Shown here in pieces: positions 46,290 to 55,324 of a stretch of DNA of 64,000 nt (the first letter of the stretch is position 1; the number at the start of each line of letters is the position of its first letter). Below the pieces are notes generated by a model. The model was not told where the DNA came from. It saw nothing but the letters and a program-made list of their open reading frames with translations, and made no database searches. Location of the stretch: assembly GCA_965234325.1 (NCBI GenBank), contig OZ248407.1:372001-436000 (forward strand), written 5' to 3'. The stretch comes from Limnohabitans kasalickyi. Lineage in GTDB: Bacteria; Pseudomonadota; Gammaproteobacteria; Burkholderiales; Burkholderiaceae_C. Both the position numbers and the translations under genes were made by a program.

Positions 46290-46974
46290 GCGGCGCCTCC
46301 AACACATAACCAATGCCGCGCAAGGTCCGAATGGTGGCACCGCTGTCTGCCAGTTTTTTGCGCAACCGCGAAATGAACGCCTCCAGCGCGTTGTCACCCA
46401 AAGACTCGTCAAAGCTCGACAACTTATCGGACAAGATGCGCTTGCTGACGGCCCGACCCGGCGGCGTCATCAGCTCCCACAGCACTTCGAACTCGCGTGC
46501 GGGCAAGGCCAAGTCGTCCTCATCCAGCAAGATGCGGCGATTTTTGCGGTGCAGCACCAAGCGACCGACACGCGCCACATCGTCGGCGCCCTGAGCGCGC
46601 CGACCTAAGGCACGCAGACGCGCCTCCACCTCTTCTAAATCAAAGGGCTTGCCCAAGTAATCATCGGCACCTGCATCCAAACCAGCAATGCGCTCGTCGG
46701 TGCGGTTGCGTGCTGTTAGCACCAGCACGGGGGTGCGGTCGCCACGGGCACGCGCGTTGCGCAGCAATTGCAAACCGCTGCCTTGGGCGGCATGGGCTTG
46801 GCCGTTTAAGGGCAAATTCAAGTCCAACAGCACAGCGTCATAGCTCTGGACCTGCCAAAAATGCGCGGCCTCTTCGAGGTGGCTGGCAGCGTCCACACGA
46901 TGACCCGCATCGCTCAAGCTGCGCAGCATCACCGTTTGCAAGACGGCATCATCTTCAATGAGCAAAATTCGCAC
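46276..46974 (-). CDS. OmpR-family response regulator, 232 aa
   Basis: The start codon is GTG at 46974 (RILLIEDD...). The receiver domain holds the acceptor Asp in VLLDLNLP and the conserved Lys in GKPFDLEEV. The winged-helix DNA-binding domain (about 130-230) shows ALEAFISRLRKKL and TIRTLRGIGYVLEAP. Residues 58-66 carry a short insertion (NGQAHAAQG) after the phosphorylation loop, seen in some QseB-like proteins. It is divergent from the efflux operon, with an 84-bp gap that holds a direct repeat suited to this regulator family. Confidence 0.9.
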   Translation of the reverse strand: MRILLIEDDAVLQTVMLRSLSDAGHRVDAASHLEEAAHFWQVQSYDAVLLDLNLPLNGQAHAAQGSGLQLLRNARARGDRTPVLVLTARNRTDERIAGLDAGADDYLGKPFDLEEVEARLRALGRRAQGADDVARVGRLVLHRKNRRILLDEDDLALPAREFEVLWELMTPPGRAVSKRILSDKLSSFDESLGDNALEAFISRLRKKLADSGATIRTLRGIGYVLEAPRDPA

Positions 46975-47017
46975 GCGTTTAAAAAGACAGGATTTAGGGC
47001 GACAGGGTTGGGCTGCG

Positions 47018-47036
47018 TGGTCAGGAACTGGTCAGG
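47018..47036. promoter_or_regulatory. Candidate response-regulator box (direct repeat)
   Basis: TGGTCAGG occurs at 47018-47025 and again at 47029-47036, a repeat period of 11 bp. It lies in the gap between the regulator gene and the efflux operon. OmpR-family dimers bind direct repeats with about this spacing. Confidence 0.45.
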
Positions 47037-47058
47037 CAGCATCGACGATAAAGTGGGG

Positions 47059-48408
47059 ATGAGCATACGACATAACCTACGCCTAAGCCGTTTACGGGCA
47101 GCATCCCACCACTCGTTGCGCACCGCCGTGGCAGCGACATGGACCGCCTTCATCGTCACCGCCTTGAGCTTGAGCCAAGGCCAAGCCATGGCACAAACGC
47201 CCACAGAAACCTTGGGCCTGACCCGCGTCTTAGAAGCAGCCCGCAACAACTTCGACGTCGCCATCACGCGCCAAGCCGCTGAAGCCGCCAAAGCCGACGT
47301 GCTGGCCGCCGACCGCGCACCCTTTCCCATCTTCAACGCCAAAACCAGCCAGATGTATTTAGACAGCGGCGTGAACGGCAACCAAGGCATCGGCCCGGGT
47401 CCTTTTGGGCAAAAAAACATCGACAAATCAGGCGGCATTGACTGGACCTGGGAACGCGGCAGCAAACGCGCCTTGCGCACCCAAAGCGCGGGTCGTTTGG
47501 CCAATGCTGCACAAGCAGACCTGCAAGACATGGTGCAGGTGCAACAGGCCGGTGCCGCGTCGGCCTACTTTGATTTGCTGGCCGCACGAGAACGCAACCG
47601 CGAAATGCACGCGCTCGCCAACAGCGCCTTGATGCTGGCCAAAAGTGCAGGCCTGCGTTTGAAGGCTGGAGACTTGTCGGCACAAGACACCGCACGCCTC
47701 GAAATCGAGGCCCAACGCGCCCAAGCCGATGCCCACAGCGCGCAGCTCGACCAACAACGCGCCCTTTTGCTGCTCGGTCAACTGACCGCCTTACGCGTCG
47801 ACCCCACACGATGGCACATCGCCGCCGAATGGCCCGCATTGCCCACCGCCCCATTGAGCAGCAACGTCCCCGAAACATGGGTCGAGCAACGCCCCGATGT
47901 CAAAGCGGCGCTGGAGCGGGTCGCAGCTGCGCAAGCCAGCCTCGACCTCGCCATGTCACAAAAGAAAGCCGATGTCACCGTCGGCAGCAGCTTGGACCAC
48001 GACCCCCGCGTGTCACGCCGCAGCTTAGAGCTGCGCTTTTCGGTGCCGCTGCAATGGGGCTACGGCTTTGAAGGCGAAATTGGCCGCGCTCAAGCACAGC
48101 TCACCCAAGCCCAAGACGTCGCCGAAAAAACCAAACAAGACGCACGCGCTGAATTGCAACGTTTGCTCGAAGAGTTGCGCACCGCGGTGCAACGTGAAAC
48201 CTTGTACGCCCAAGACATCATGCCCCGCGCACGCCGCGTGGCCGAACAAGCCGAGGTGGCTTACACCAAAGGCGCTTCATCACTCACCGACTTGATCGAC
48301 GCGCGGCGCACGCTGCGCAATACCTTGATTGAAGCAACCCTTGCGCGCACCGACTTTGCCAAATCCAGCGTGGTCTGGGACCTGCGTACCGCCAACATCA
48401 GCCGCTAA
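47059..48408 (+). CDS. TolC-like outer-membrane efflux protein (CzcC family), 449 aa
   Basis: Start ATG 47059 (MSIRHNLR) gives a long-n-region signal peptide ending near QGQAMAQ (residue 46). Longer in-frame starts would run into the divergent regulator gene. The mature protein is helical, with two OEP repeats (QAGAASAYFDLLAARERNREM and VAEQAEVAYTKGASSLTDLIDAR) as in outer-membrane channels of tripartite pumps. It is the first gene of a three-gene operon with adaptor and RND pump; the adaptor starts 9 bp after its stop. Confidence 0.85.
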   Translation: MSIRHNLRLSRLRAASHHSLRTAVAATWTAFIVTALSLSQGQAMAQTPTETLGLTRVLEAARNNFDVAITRQAAEAAKADVLAADRAPFPIFNAKTSQMYLDSGVNGNQGIGPGPFGQKNIDKSGGIDWTWERGSKRALRTQSAGRLANAAQADLQDMVQVQQAGAASAYFDLLAARERNREMHALANSALMLAKSAGLRLKAGDLSAQDTARLEIEAQRAQADAHSAQLDQQRALLLLGQLTALRVDPTRWHIAAEWPALPTAPLSSNVPETWVEQRPDVKAALERVAAAQASLDLAMSQKKADVTVGSSLDHDPRVSRRSLELRFSVPLQWGYGFEGEIGRAQAQLTQAQDVAEKTKQDARAELQRLLEELRTAVQRETLYAQDIMPRARRVAEQAEVAYTKGASSLTDLIDARRTLRNTLIEATLARTDFAKSSVVWDLRTANISR

Positions 48409-48417
48409 AAGAACACC

Positions 48418-49680
48418 ATGTCTGAACACAAAAACGCCATGAGCGACACAAACACCTCTTTCCTGAACACCCCGACCAAACGCTACAGCGCCATCGCCGC
48501 CGTGATCGCCTTATTGGTCTTGGGTTACAGCCTGAGCGGACAAGAGGCGCCACACGCCGCCGCCACGCCTCAACCCATCGTGCAAGGTCAACAGCTGCGC
48601 TTTCCCGCCGGTCACCCACAAATCGCCTTGCTAGGCACAGCACCTGCCGTGGCCGCACAAAGCGTGACCATTGAGTTACCCGCGCGTTTGGTGTGGAACG
48701 AAGAACGCACCCAACGCATCTACCCCGCCTTTGCAGGCCGCGTGGCGCAGCTCAAAGCCGACATTGGCCAAAGCGTGCAAGTGGGTCAAGTGCTGGCCAC
48801 CTTGGCATCGCCCGAGTTTGGCGCCGCCCAAGCGGACACCGCCAAGGCCCAAGTCGATGCGCGGATGACCGAGCGCAATCTGGTCCGCCAACGAGAACTG
48901 TTTGAAGCCGGCATCGTGTCGCGCAAAGACCTCGAGCTCGCCGAAGCGGAGGCTGCACGCGCCCAAGCCGAAGTGGCACGCGCACAAGCACGTACCAGCC
49001 TCTACGGCGCAAGCACCGGTGTCAACCAACAACTGGGATTGGCATCGAGCGTGCGCGGTGTGGTGGTGGAGCGCAACTTGAGCGCGGGCCAAGAAGTGCG
49101 CCCCGACCAAAGCGGCCCCGGCAACCCCGCCCTCTTTGTGGTGAGTGACCCCAGCGTGTTGTGGGTGCAAATTGACGCGCACGAGTCTGATGTGGCCTCG
49201 CTCAAGCCGGGCACCACCATCACCTTGACCTTGCCCAACTTCTCCGGCCAAAGCTTTCAAGCCAAGATTGCCGCAACCGGCGACTTCATAGACAGCGCCA
49301 CACGCACCATCAAAGTTCGGGCCGTGATTGACAACGCCCAACGCCAACTCAAAGCCGAAATGCTGGGCACCGCCCGAATTGAACGCAAGCTGGCGGCTGG
49401 CGTGTTGGTGCCCGCCGGCGCAGTGCAGCTGCGTGGCACCGAACAATGGGCCTATGTGCAAACCGAACCGGGCGTGTTTGAGCCACGTCAAGTCAAACTG
49501 GGCTACGAAGGCCTGCAAGAGGTGTTGGTCGTGCAAGGCTTGCAAGCCGGCGATTTGGTAGTCAAAGAGAACGGCTTGTTGTTAGCCCGTGAGTTCCGCA
49601 ACGCGCAGGACCACGCCATGCAGCAAACGCCCGCACCGAGCCAACAAGCGCCGGCGCCCACCACGGCAGAGAAAAAATGA
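48418..49680 (+). CDS. RND efflux periplasmic adaptor (CzcB/CusB-like), 420 aa
   Basis: A single membrane anchor lies at about residues 22-40 (IAAVIALLVLGYSL). The lipoyl-like barrel-sandwich half (FAGRVAQLKADIGQSVQVGQ) comes next, then an Ala/Arg-rich helical hairpin and a second lipoyl half (LASSVRGVVVERNLSAGQEV). Beta-barrel and membrane-proximal domains follow (LPNFSGQSFQAKIAATGDFI; VLVPAGAVQLRGTEQW). The C-terminus is Pro/Ala-rich. No His-rich N-terminal metal site of the CzcB type and no obvious Met pairs of the CusB type are seen. The stop overlaps the pump start (ATGA). Confidence 0.9.
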   Translation: MSEHKNAMSDTNTSFLNTPTKRYSAIAAVIALLVLGYSLSGQEAPHAAATPQPIVQGQQLRFPAGHPQIALLGTAPAVAAQSVTIELPARLVWNEERTQRIYPAFAGRVAQLKADIGQSVQVGQVLATLASPEFGAAQADTAKAQVDARMTERNLVRQRELFEAGIVSRKDLELAEAEAARAQAEVARAQARTSLYGASTGVNQQLGLASSVRGVVVERNLSAGQEVRPDQSGPGNPALFVVSDPSVLWVQIDAHESDVASLKPGTTITLTLPNFSGQSFQAKIAATGDFIDSATRTIKVRAVIDNAQRQLKAEMLGTARIERKLAAGVLVPAGAVQLRGTEQWAYVQTEPGVFEPRQVKLGYEGLQEVLVVQGLQAGDLVVKENGLLLAREFRNAQDHAMQQTPAPSQQAPAPTTAEKK

Positions 49681-52600
49681 AGCGCCTGATTCACTACGCG
49701 CTGAACCAGCCGCTGTTCATCCTGCTGGGCACCTTGCTCTTTGTCATGGCGGGCGTGTTCGCCTTTAAAAACCTGTCTGTCGAAGCCTTTCCCGACGTCA
49801 CCGACACGCAAGTGACGGTGATCGCGCTCTACCCAGGACGCGCCGCCGAAGAGGTCGAAAAAGAAGTGTCTTTGCCCATCGAGGTTGCCCTCTCCGGACT
49901 ACCGAACTCGATTCGCGTGTTTTCGCACACACAGTTTGGTTTGTCCTTTACCGTGGTCACCTACGATGACAAAGCAGAAGTCAACTTAGCGCGTCAACAA
50001 GTCAACGAACGACTGAGCGGCGTGGACTTGCCGCCCGGCGTTCAAGCCAACGTGATGCCCAACGCCACCCCCGTGGGCGAGGTCATGCGCTACCGGCTCA
50101 AGGGCGACGGCAAAACCTCCACCGACTTACGAACGATCCAAGACTGGACCGTAGAACGCACCTTGCGCCAAATCCCCGGCGTGGCGGACGTGGTGGGCAT
50201 GGGCGGCTTCATCAAACAATACGAAGTGCAGCCCGATTTGCAAAAGCTGCGGGCCTTCAAACTCACCTTGCAAGACCTGCAAGAGGCCTTGGGCCGAGGC
50301 AATGCCAACGCGGGCGGCAGCTACGTGGCACAGGGCGCGCAACAGTTCGCCATTCGCGGTATCGGTTTGCTGCACTCGGCGGATGACATTGGCACCATCG
50401 TCGTGACTTCACGTGGCAACACCCCCGTGCTGGTGCGCGATGTAGCCCGTGTCGCCATAGGCGCTGTACCGCGCTTAGGCACCGTGGGCCAAGACATGGA
50501 TGACGATGTGGTGACGGGCATCATCATCATGCGCAAAGGTGAAAACCCCAGCGTGGTGTTGAAAGGCGTGAAAGAAAAAATTGACGACCTCAACAAACGC
50601 GTGTTGCCAAAAGGCGTGCAGATCGTCCCGTTTTACGACCGCACTTGGCTGATGGACAAAACCCTCACCACGGTTTTCAAAAATTTGGTCGAAGGCGCGC
50701 TGCTGGTGTCGCTAGTGCTGTATCTGTTTTTGTCAAACATGCGTGCCTCATTGGCTGTGGTGATCGTCATCCCACTTGCCTTGCTGTCCACTTTTTTGGG
50801 CCTGAAAATTTTGGGTGTGCCTGCCAACTTGCTGAGCTTGGGCGCGATGGACTTCGGCATCATCGTCGACGGTGCGGTCATCGTGGTGGAAAACATCATG
50901 CACCGCTTGGCGCAACGCGGTGAAGGCATGAACGAAAAGGAGCGGCGCGCCCTCATCACCAACGCTGCGAGCGAGGTCGGCCGCCCCACCGTGTTTTCGA
51001 TGCTCATCATCATTGCGGCGCACATCCCTATTTTTGCGTTGCAACGCCATGAGGGCCGCATCTTTCAGCCTATGGCGTTGTCAGTGACAACGGCGCTGAT
51101 TGGCGCCTTGATCTTCTCACTCACGCTCGTGCCTTTGCTCTCCTACTGGATGCTGCGCAAAGGCATTCCACACGGCGACAATGGCTTGGTGTCTTGGGCC
51201 AAGCGCGTTTACGAGCCAGTGCTGAGCTGGGCCATCGACAAACCGCGCCAAGTGGTGGCGATTGCCTTGAGTGGTTTTGCCTTGTCCGTCGTAGCAGCGG
51301 CACATTTAGGCTCGGAGTTTTTGCCGGAACTCAACGAAGGCACGTTCTGGGTCAACTGGGACATGCCCGCCAGCGTCTCGCAGGAAGAAGCCGCCAAGGT
51401 GCTGCGCAAGGCGCGCTTGCAACTGATGACCATTCCTGAAGTACGCACCGTCGTTTCTAAAGCTGGTCAGCCCGAAGATGGCACCGACCCAAAAACCCTC
51501 AGCATGGCCGAGGTGTTTGTGGATGTGAAGCCCGTCGAGGAATGGCGCAAAGGCATGACGCGTGATTTGCTGATTGAAGAGATGGACCAAAAACTGGCCA
51601 TCATCCCCGGCGTCGACCCTGCGTTCTCGATGCCGATTCGCGACAACGTTTTGGAATCGATTTCGCAGATCAAAGGCCAAATCGTGGTCAAGGTTTCGGG
51701 GGATGATTTGGGCGAACTGCGCCGCACCACCGAAGCCATGCAACGCGAGTTCAAGCACGTCGTGGGTGTGCAACGCGCTGAGATTGACCGCTTGGGCGAG
51801 GTGCCTCAACTCATCGTCGACATCGACCGTGACCGTGCGGCGCGTTTGGGCCTCAACGTGGGTGACATTCAGGACGTGATCGAATCAGCATTGGCCGGAC
51901 GCGCCACCACCCAAATTTGGGAAGGCGAACGCAAGTTCACCGTGGTGCTGCGCTTGTCTGGCGACAGACGCACTGTCGCCAACTTGGCAACCACACCTAT
52001 TGCACTGCCTGGCGGCGGCTACGCCACGCTGGAGAATGTAGCCACCATTCGCCAAGGCAGCGGCGCGATGAACATCGCCCGTGAAGCCGGACGACGCACG
52101 ATGGCCATTGGCATCTTTGTCAAAGGCCGCGACATGGGCTCGGTCGTGGCGGACATGAAGGCACGCGTCGAGAAAAACGTGAAGGTGGCCGACAACTACG
52201 CCGTCACCTGGTCCGGCGAATTCGAGAACCAAGAGCGCGCCATGCAACGCTTGGGCGTGGTGGTACCCATCTCGCTGCTGCTGATCTTCGTGTTGTTATT
52301 CGACGCGTTTGGCTCATTCAAAACGGCAGGGCTGATTTTGATCAACGTGCCCTTAGCGCTGATTGGCGGCTTTGTGGCGCTGTGGATGTTCAGCATTCCT
52401 CTGTCGGTATCCGCGGCGATTGGCTTCATTGCGCTGTCGGGGCAAGCGGTACTCAACGGGGTGGTGATGCTGTCGGTCTTTCAACAACTGCGCAACGCGG
52501 GCTACACCGTGATTGACGCTGTCAAAGAGGGCGCGTTGCAACGTTTGCGCACGGTCTTGATGACTGCCATGCTGGCAGCTTTGGGCTTGCTGCCCATGGC

Positions 52601-52757
52601 GCTGAGCCACGACATTGGCTCTGAAACTCAACGACCCTTGGCGATTGTCGTGATCGGCGGCTTGTTCACCGCGACACTGCTGACTTTGGTCGTGTTGCCT
52701 GCGCTGTATGTGGCTTGGTTCTCGAACAAGCCCTTGCATGCGCCCAAAGAAGCCTAA
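49677..52757 (+). CDS. czcA: Heavy-metal RND efflux pump (HME family, CzcA-like), 1,026 aa
   Basis: This is a proton-driven inner-membrane pump of twelve helices with two large periplasmic loops. The TM4 signature reads DFGIIVDGAVIVVEN (about residue 394). Both Asp residues and the Glu are kept, as in pumps for divalent cations (Zn, Co, Cd, Ni); Cu/Ag pumps of the CusA type usually have AxGxxxDA there. The N-terminus (ALNQPLFILLGTLL) and the C-terminal GGLFTATLLTLVVLPALY are family-typical. Ion choice by this motif is family knowledge applied to sequence and has not been tested. The operon ends at a bidirectional terminator. Confidence 0.9.
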   Translation: MKRLIHYALNQPLFILLGTLLFVMAGVFAFKNLSVEAFPDVTDTQVTVIALYPGRAAEEVEKEVSLPIEVALSGLPNSIRVFSHTQFGLSFTVVTYDDKAEVNLARQQVNERLSGVDLPPGVQANVMPNATPVGEVMRYRLKGDGKTSTDLRTIQDWTVERTLRQIPGVADVVGMGGFIKQYEVQPDLQKLRAFKLTLQDLQEALGRGNANAGGSYVAQGAQQFAIRGIGLLHSADDIGTIVVTSRGNTPVLVRDVARVAIGAVPRLGTVGQDMDDDVVTGIIIMRKGENPSVVLKGVKEKIDDLNKRVLPKGVQIVPFYDRTWLMDKTLTTVFKNLVEGALLVSLVLYLFLSNMRASLAVVIVIPLALLSTFLGLKILGVPANLLSLGAMDFGIIVDGAVIVVENIMHRLAQRGEGMNEKERRALITNAASEVGRPTVFSMLIIIAAHIPIFALQRHEGRIFQPMALSVTTALIGALIFSLTLVPLLSYWMLRKGIPHGDNGLVSWAKRVYEPVLSWAIDKPRQVVAIALSGFALSVVAAAHLGSEFLPELNEGTFWVNWDMPASVSQEEAAKVLRKARLQLMTIPEVRTVVSKAGQPEDGTDPKTLSMAEVFVDVKPVEEWRKGMTRDLLIEEMDQKLAIIPGVDPAFSMPIRDNVLESISQIKGQIVVKVSGDDLGELRRTTEAMQREFKHVVGVQRAEIDRLGEVPQLIVDIDRDRAARLGLNVGDIQDVIESALAGRATTQIWEGERKFTVVLRLSGDRRTVANLATTPIALPGGGYATLENVATIRQGSGAMNIAREAGRRTMAIGIFVKGRDMGSVVADMKARVEKNVKVADNYAVTWSGEFENQERAMQRLGVVVPISLLLIFVLLFDAFGSFKTAGLILINVPLALIGGFVALWMFSIPLSVSAAIGFIALSGQAVLNGVVMLSVFQQLRNAGYTVIDAVKEGALQRLRTVLMTAMLAALGLLPMALSHDIGSETQRPLAIVVIGGLFTATLLTLVVLPALYVAWFSNKPLHAPKEA

Positions 52758-52773
52758 ACCTCTTTAACACGAT

Positions 52774-52809
52774 GCAAAAAGCCACAGCAGCCCTGCTGTG
52801 GCTTTTTGC
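52774..52809. terminator. Bidirectional rho-independent terminator
   Basis: AAAAAGCCACAGCAG and its complement flank a CCCT loop, giving a 15-bp stem with A-run and T-run on the two sides. It sits between the converging efflux pump gene and P-type ATPase gene. Confidence 0.9.
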
Positions 52810-52810
52810 T

Positions 52811-55096
52811 TTAAGGCTTCCACCGCTTGAGCAACAAGGCATTGGTCATGACGCTGACCGAGCTCAGCGCCATGGCCGCAGCCGCCACCACAGGGCTCAG
52901 GTAACCCATGGCAGCCAGCGGAATGCCTGCCGCGTTGTAGGCAAAGGCCCAAAACAGGTTTTCCCGAATCTTGGCGACGGTGCGCGCCGAAATGTCAAGC
53001 GCACCGGCCACCAACGCCACATCACCGCGCATCAGCGTGATGCCTGCGGCGTTCATGGCCACATCGGTGCCACCGCCTTGGCCATGCACACTCACATTGG
53101 CCATGGCGAGGCCCACATCGGCGGCAGCCAAGGCTGGCGCGTCGTTGATGCCATCGCCCACAAAAGCCACCACATGCGGAGGACCGTCGGGGTTGAGCTG
53201 CAGCTGACGCACCAAGGCGGCCTTGTCGCCGGGCATGACGTTGGCATGCACTTCGTCAGGACGCAGGCCCAAACGGGCGGCCATGGCTTGCGCTGCGCCC
53301 GCGTTGTCGCCGGAAATCATGACCAAACGCAAACCCCGCTCGCGCAACTGAGCCAAGGCCGCTTGCACGCCAGGCTTGGGTTCGTCACCAAAAGCCAGCA
53401 CGGCACGGGCTAGGAGGCCCTGTGGCGCGCGTTCGACCAAAACCGACACAGAGGCACCCGCCGCTTGCAATACGGCCGCTTGCGCTCGCCAGGGACCTTC
53501 TGGGACCTGCAACACGTCCATCCAGCGCAGGCTGCCTAACAACAAGGCCCGACCTCCGACGGTGCCCTCGCTGCCAAAGCCGGGCACAGCACGCACATCG
53601 GTGGGCGATGTCAGGCTCAACCCTTGGGCTTTGGCCGCTTGCACCACGGCGTGCGCCAAGGGGTGTTCGCTGCCACTTTGCAGGCTGGCGGTGAGAGCCA
53701 ACCAACTCGCATTGAAAGAGTCGCCGGGTTGAAGTTCATCGACCACCGAAAGAGAAAGCAAACGTGGCTGTCCAATCGTGAGCGTTCCGGTTTTGTCAAA
53801 GGCCACCGTGTCCACGCGGTGCGCAATCTCTAACGCTTGAGCATCTTTGATCAGAATACCGAATTTCGCCGCCACGCCGGTGCCCGCCATGATGGCCGCA
53901 GGCGTGGCCAAACCCAGGGCACAGGGGCAGGCGATGACCAGCACCGCCACCGCATGGATCAACGACACCTCCACGCTGTGCCCCGTCCACCACCAGCCGC
54001 CCAAGGTGCACACGGCCAACACCAACACCACCGGCACGAAGACCGCAGACACTTGGTCTACCAAACGCTGAATGGGCGCCTTGGCCGCTTGGGCGTCTTC
54101 CACCCAACGGATGATGTTGGCCAGCACGGTGGCTGTGCCCGTCGCCGTGACTTTGACCACCACGCGCCCGTCGCCATTGATGCTGCCACCGGTGACCACG
54201 CCGTTGACCGTTTTGGACACGGGCAAAGGCTCGCCCGTCAACATCGATTCATCGACCTGCGTTTGACCTTCCAACACCACGCCATCTGCCGCAAAGCGCT
54301 CACCCGGCAACACCACCACGCGGTCAGCCACCAACAGTTCGTCGATGGGAATCTCCATTTCACCATCTAAGCCGATCACGCGTGCGCGGGCAGGGCGCAA
54401 GGCATGCAGCGCACGAATGGCGTCGGTGGTTTGGCGTTTGGCGCGTGCTTCCAACCATTTGCCCAACAGCACCAGAGTGATCACCACGGCTGAGCCTTCG
54501 AAATACAAATGCACCATGGCCCCTGCGGGCGCGCTGAGCCACAGCCAAACCGACAAGGCCCAGCCTGCGGTGGTGCCCAACGCCACCAACAAATCCATGT
54601 TCCCGCTACCCGCCAACAAGGCATGCCAACCGGCTTTGTAAAAACGCGCACCGAGAATGAATTGCACAGGCGTGGCCAGCAAAAATTGCCACAACGCGGG
54701 CAGCATCCAGTGCTGGCCCAAAGCATCACCCAACATGGGCAAGACCAAGGGCGCGCTGAGCAGCAAGCCGATGGCCACAGGCGCGAAACCTGCCCATGCA
54801 CCCGCTGGAGCCAGCTCTAAATGCTCAGCCGCAAGGGGCTCGTAGCCTGCATCACGCACGGCACGACGCAGGAGCGCTTGTTGAGTTTGGGTGTCTGAGG
54901 CCATGCCTGCATCCAAACTTGGCGCATCACGGCTACGAGTAGCCGACTCAGCCCACGTCACGCGCGCTGACTCCGTGGCCAGGTTGACACTGACCGATTG
55001 CACCCCCGGCACTTTGGCGATGGCGCGCTCCACGCGTGAGACACACGAAGCGCAGGTCATGCCTCCAATACCGATATCGCAGGACAATTCATTCAT
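52811..55096 (-). CDS. copA: Cu(I)-exporting P-type ATPase (P1B-1), 761 aa
   Basis: One N-terminal HMA domain has GMTCASC (residues 12-18). It is interrupted by a spacer of about 25 residues rich in Ser/Ala/Asp (RSRDAPSLDAGMASD) before its last strand. The core shows MLTGEP, the ion-site CPC (IACPCALGLATP), the phosphorylated Asp in DKTGTLT, SEHPLA, and GDGINDAPALA. The last helices carry N(x)6YN(x)4P and MxxSS, the P1B-1 pattern for Cu(I)/Ag(I). The hinge after the GDGIND motif holds a short insertion (ANVSVHGQGGGTDVAM, where GTGTDVAM is usual). The gene is divergent from a chaperone gene with 33 bp between the start codons. Confidence 0.93.
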   Translation of the reverse strand: MNELSCDIGIGGMTCASCVSRVERAIAKVPGVQSVSVNLATESARVTWAESATRSRDAPSLDAGMASDTQTQQALLRRAVRDAGYEPLAAEHLELAPAGAWAGFAPVAIGLLLSAPLVLPMLGDALGQHWMLPALWQFLLATPVQFILGARFYKAGWHALLAGSGNMDLLVALGTTAGWALSVWLWLSAPAGAMVHLYFEGSAVVITLVLLGKWLEARAKRQTTDAIRALHALRPARARVIGLDGEMEIPIDELLVADRVVVLPGERFAADGVVLEGQTQVDESMLTGEPLPVSKTVNGVVTGGSINGDGRVVVKVTATGTATVLANIIRWVEDAQAAKAPIQRLVDQVSAVFVPVVLVLAVCTLGGWWWTGHSVEVSLIHAVAVLVIACPCALGLATPAAIMAGTGVAAKFGILIKDAQALEIAHRVDTVAFDKTGTLTIGQPRLLSLSVVDELQPGDSFNASWLALTASLQSGSEHPLAHAVVQAAKAQGLSLTSPTDVRAVPGFGSEGTVGGRALLLGSLRWMDVLQVPEGPWRAQAAVLQAAGASVSVLVERAPQGLLARAVLAFGDEPKPGVQAALAQLRERGLRLVMISGDNAGAAQAMAARLGLRPDEVHANVMPGDKAALVRQLQLNPDGPPHVVAFVGDGINDAPALAAADVGLAMANVSVHGQGGGTDVAMNAAGITLMRGDVALVAGALDISARTVAKIRENLFWAFAYNAAGIPLAAMGYLSPVVAAAAMALSSVSVMTNALLLKRWKP

Positions 55097-55129
55097 GCGT
55101 TAAGGTTACATCTTTATGAGGAGCGACTT

Positions 55130-55324
55130 ATGGAACACACGTTTCAAGTTCAAGGCATGACCTGCGGGCATTGCGAAATGGCGATCAAAAAGGCGGTGCT
55201 ACGTTTGGATACACAGGCACAAATTCAAATTGATCGAAGCCACAACACAGTGGTGGTGCAGACCGAACAAGCGCGCGAAACCGTGGCCCATGTGATTGCC
55301 GAAGAAGGCTACGTCGTCGCATGA
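55130..55324 (+). CDS. copZ: CopZ-like copper chaperone, 64 aa
   Basis: A single HMA domain with GMTCGHC at residues 9-15 and a closing EEGYVV. It is expected to carry Cu(I) to CopA in the cytosol. An AGGAG Shine-Dalgarno lies 6 bp before ATG 55130. Its stop overlaps the next start (ATGA), coupling it to a pirin gene. No MerR-type regulator lies next to it. Confidence 0.9.
   Translation: MEHTFQVQGMTCGHCEMAIKKAVLRLDTQAQIQIDRSHNTVVVQTEQARETVAHVIAEEGYVVA

Noticed and set aside
46290..46412. ATG starts upstream of GTG 46289 for the sensor kinase
   Set aside because: They lie deep in the response regulator gene, and only the GTG has a well-placed GGAGG.
46861..47058. Longer N-terminus of the TolC-like protein
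   Set aside because: It would extend over the divergent regulator gene and bury the signal peptide.
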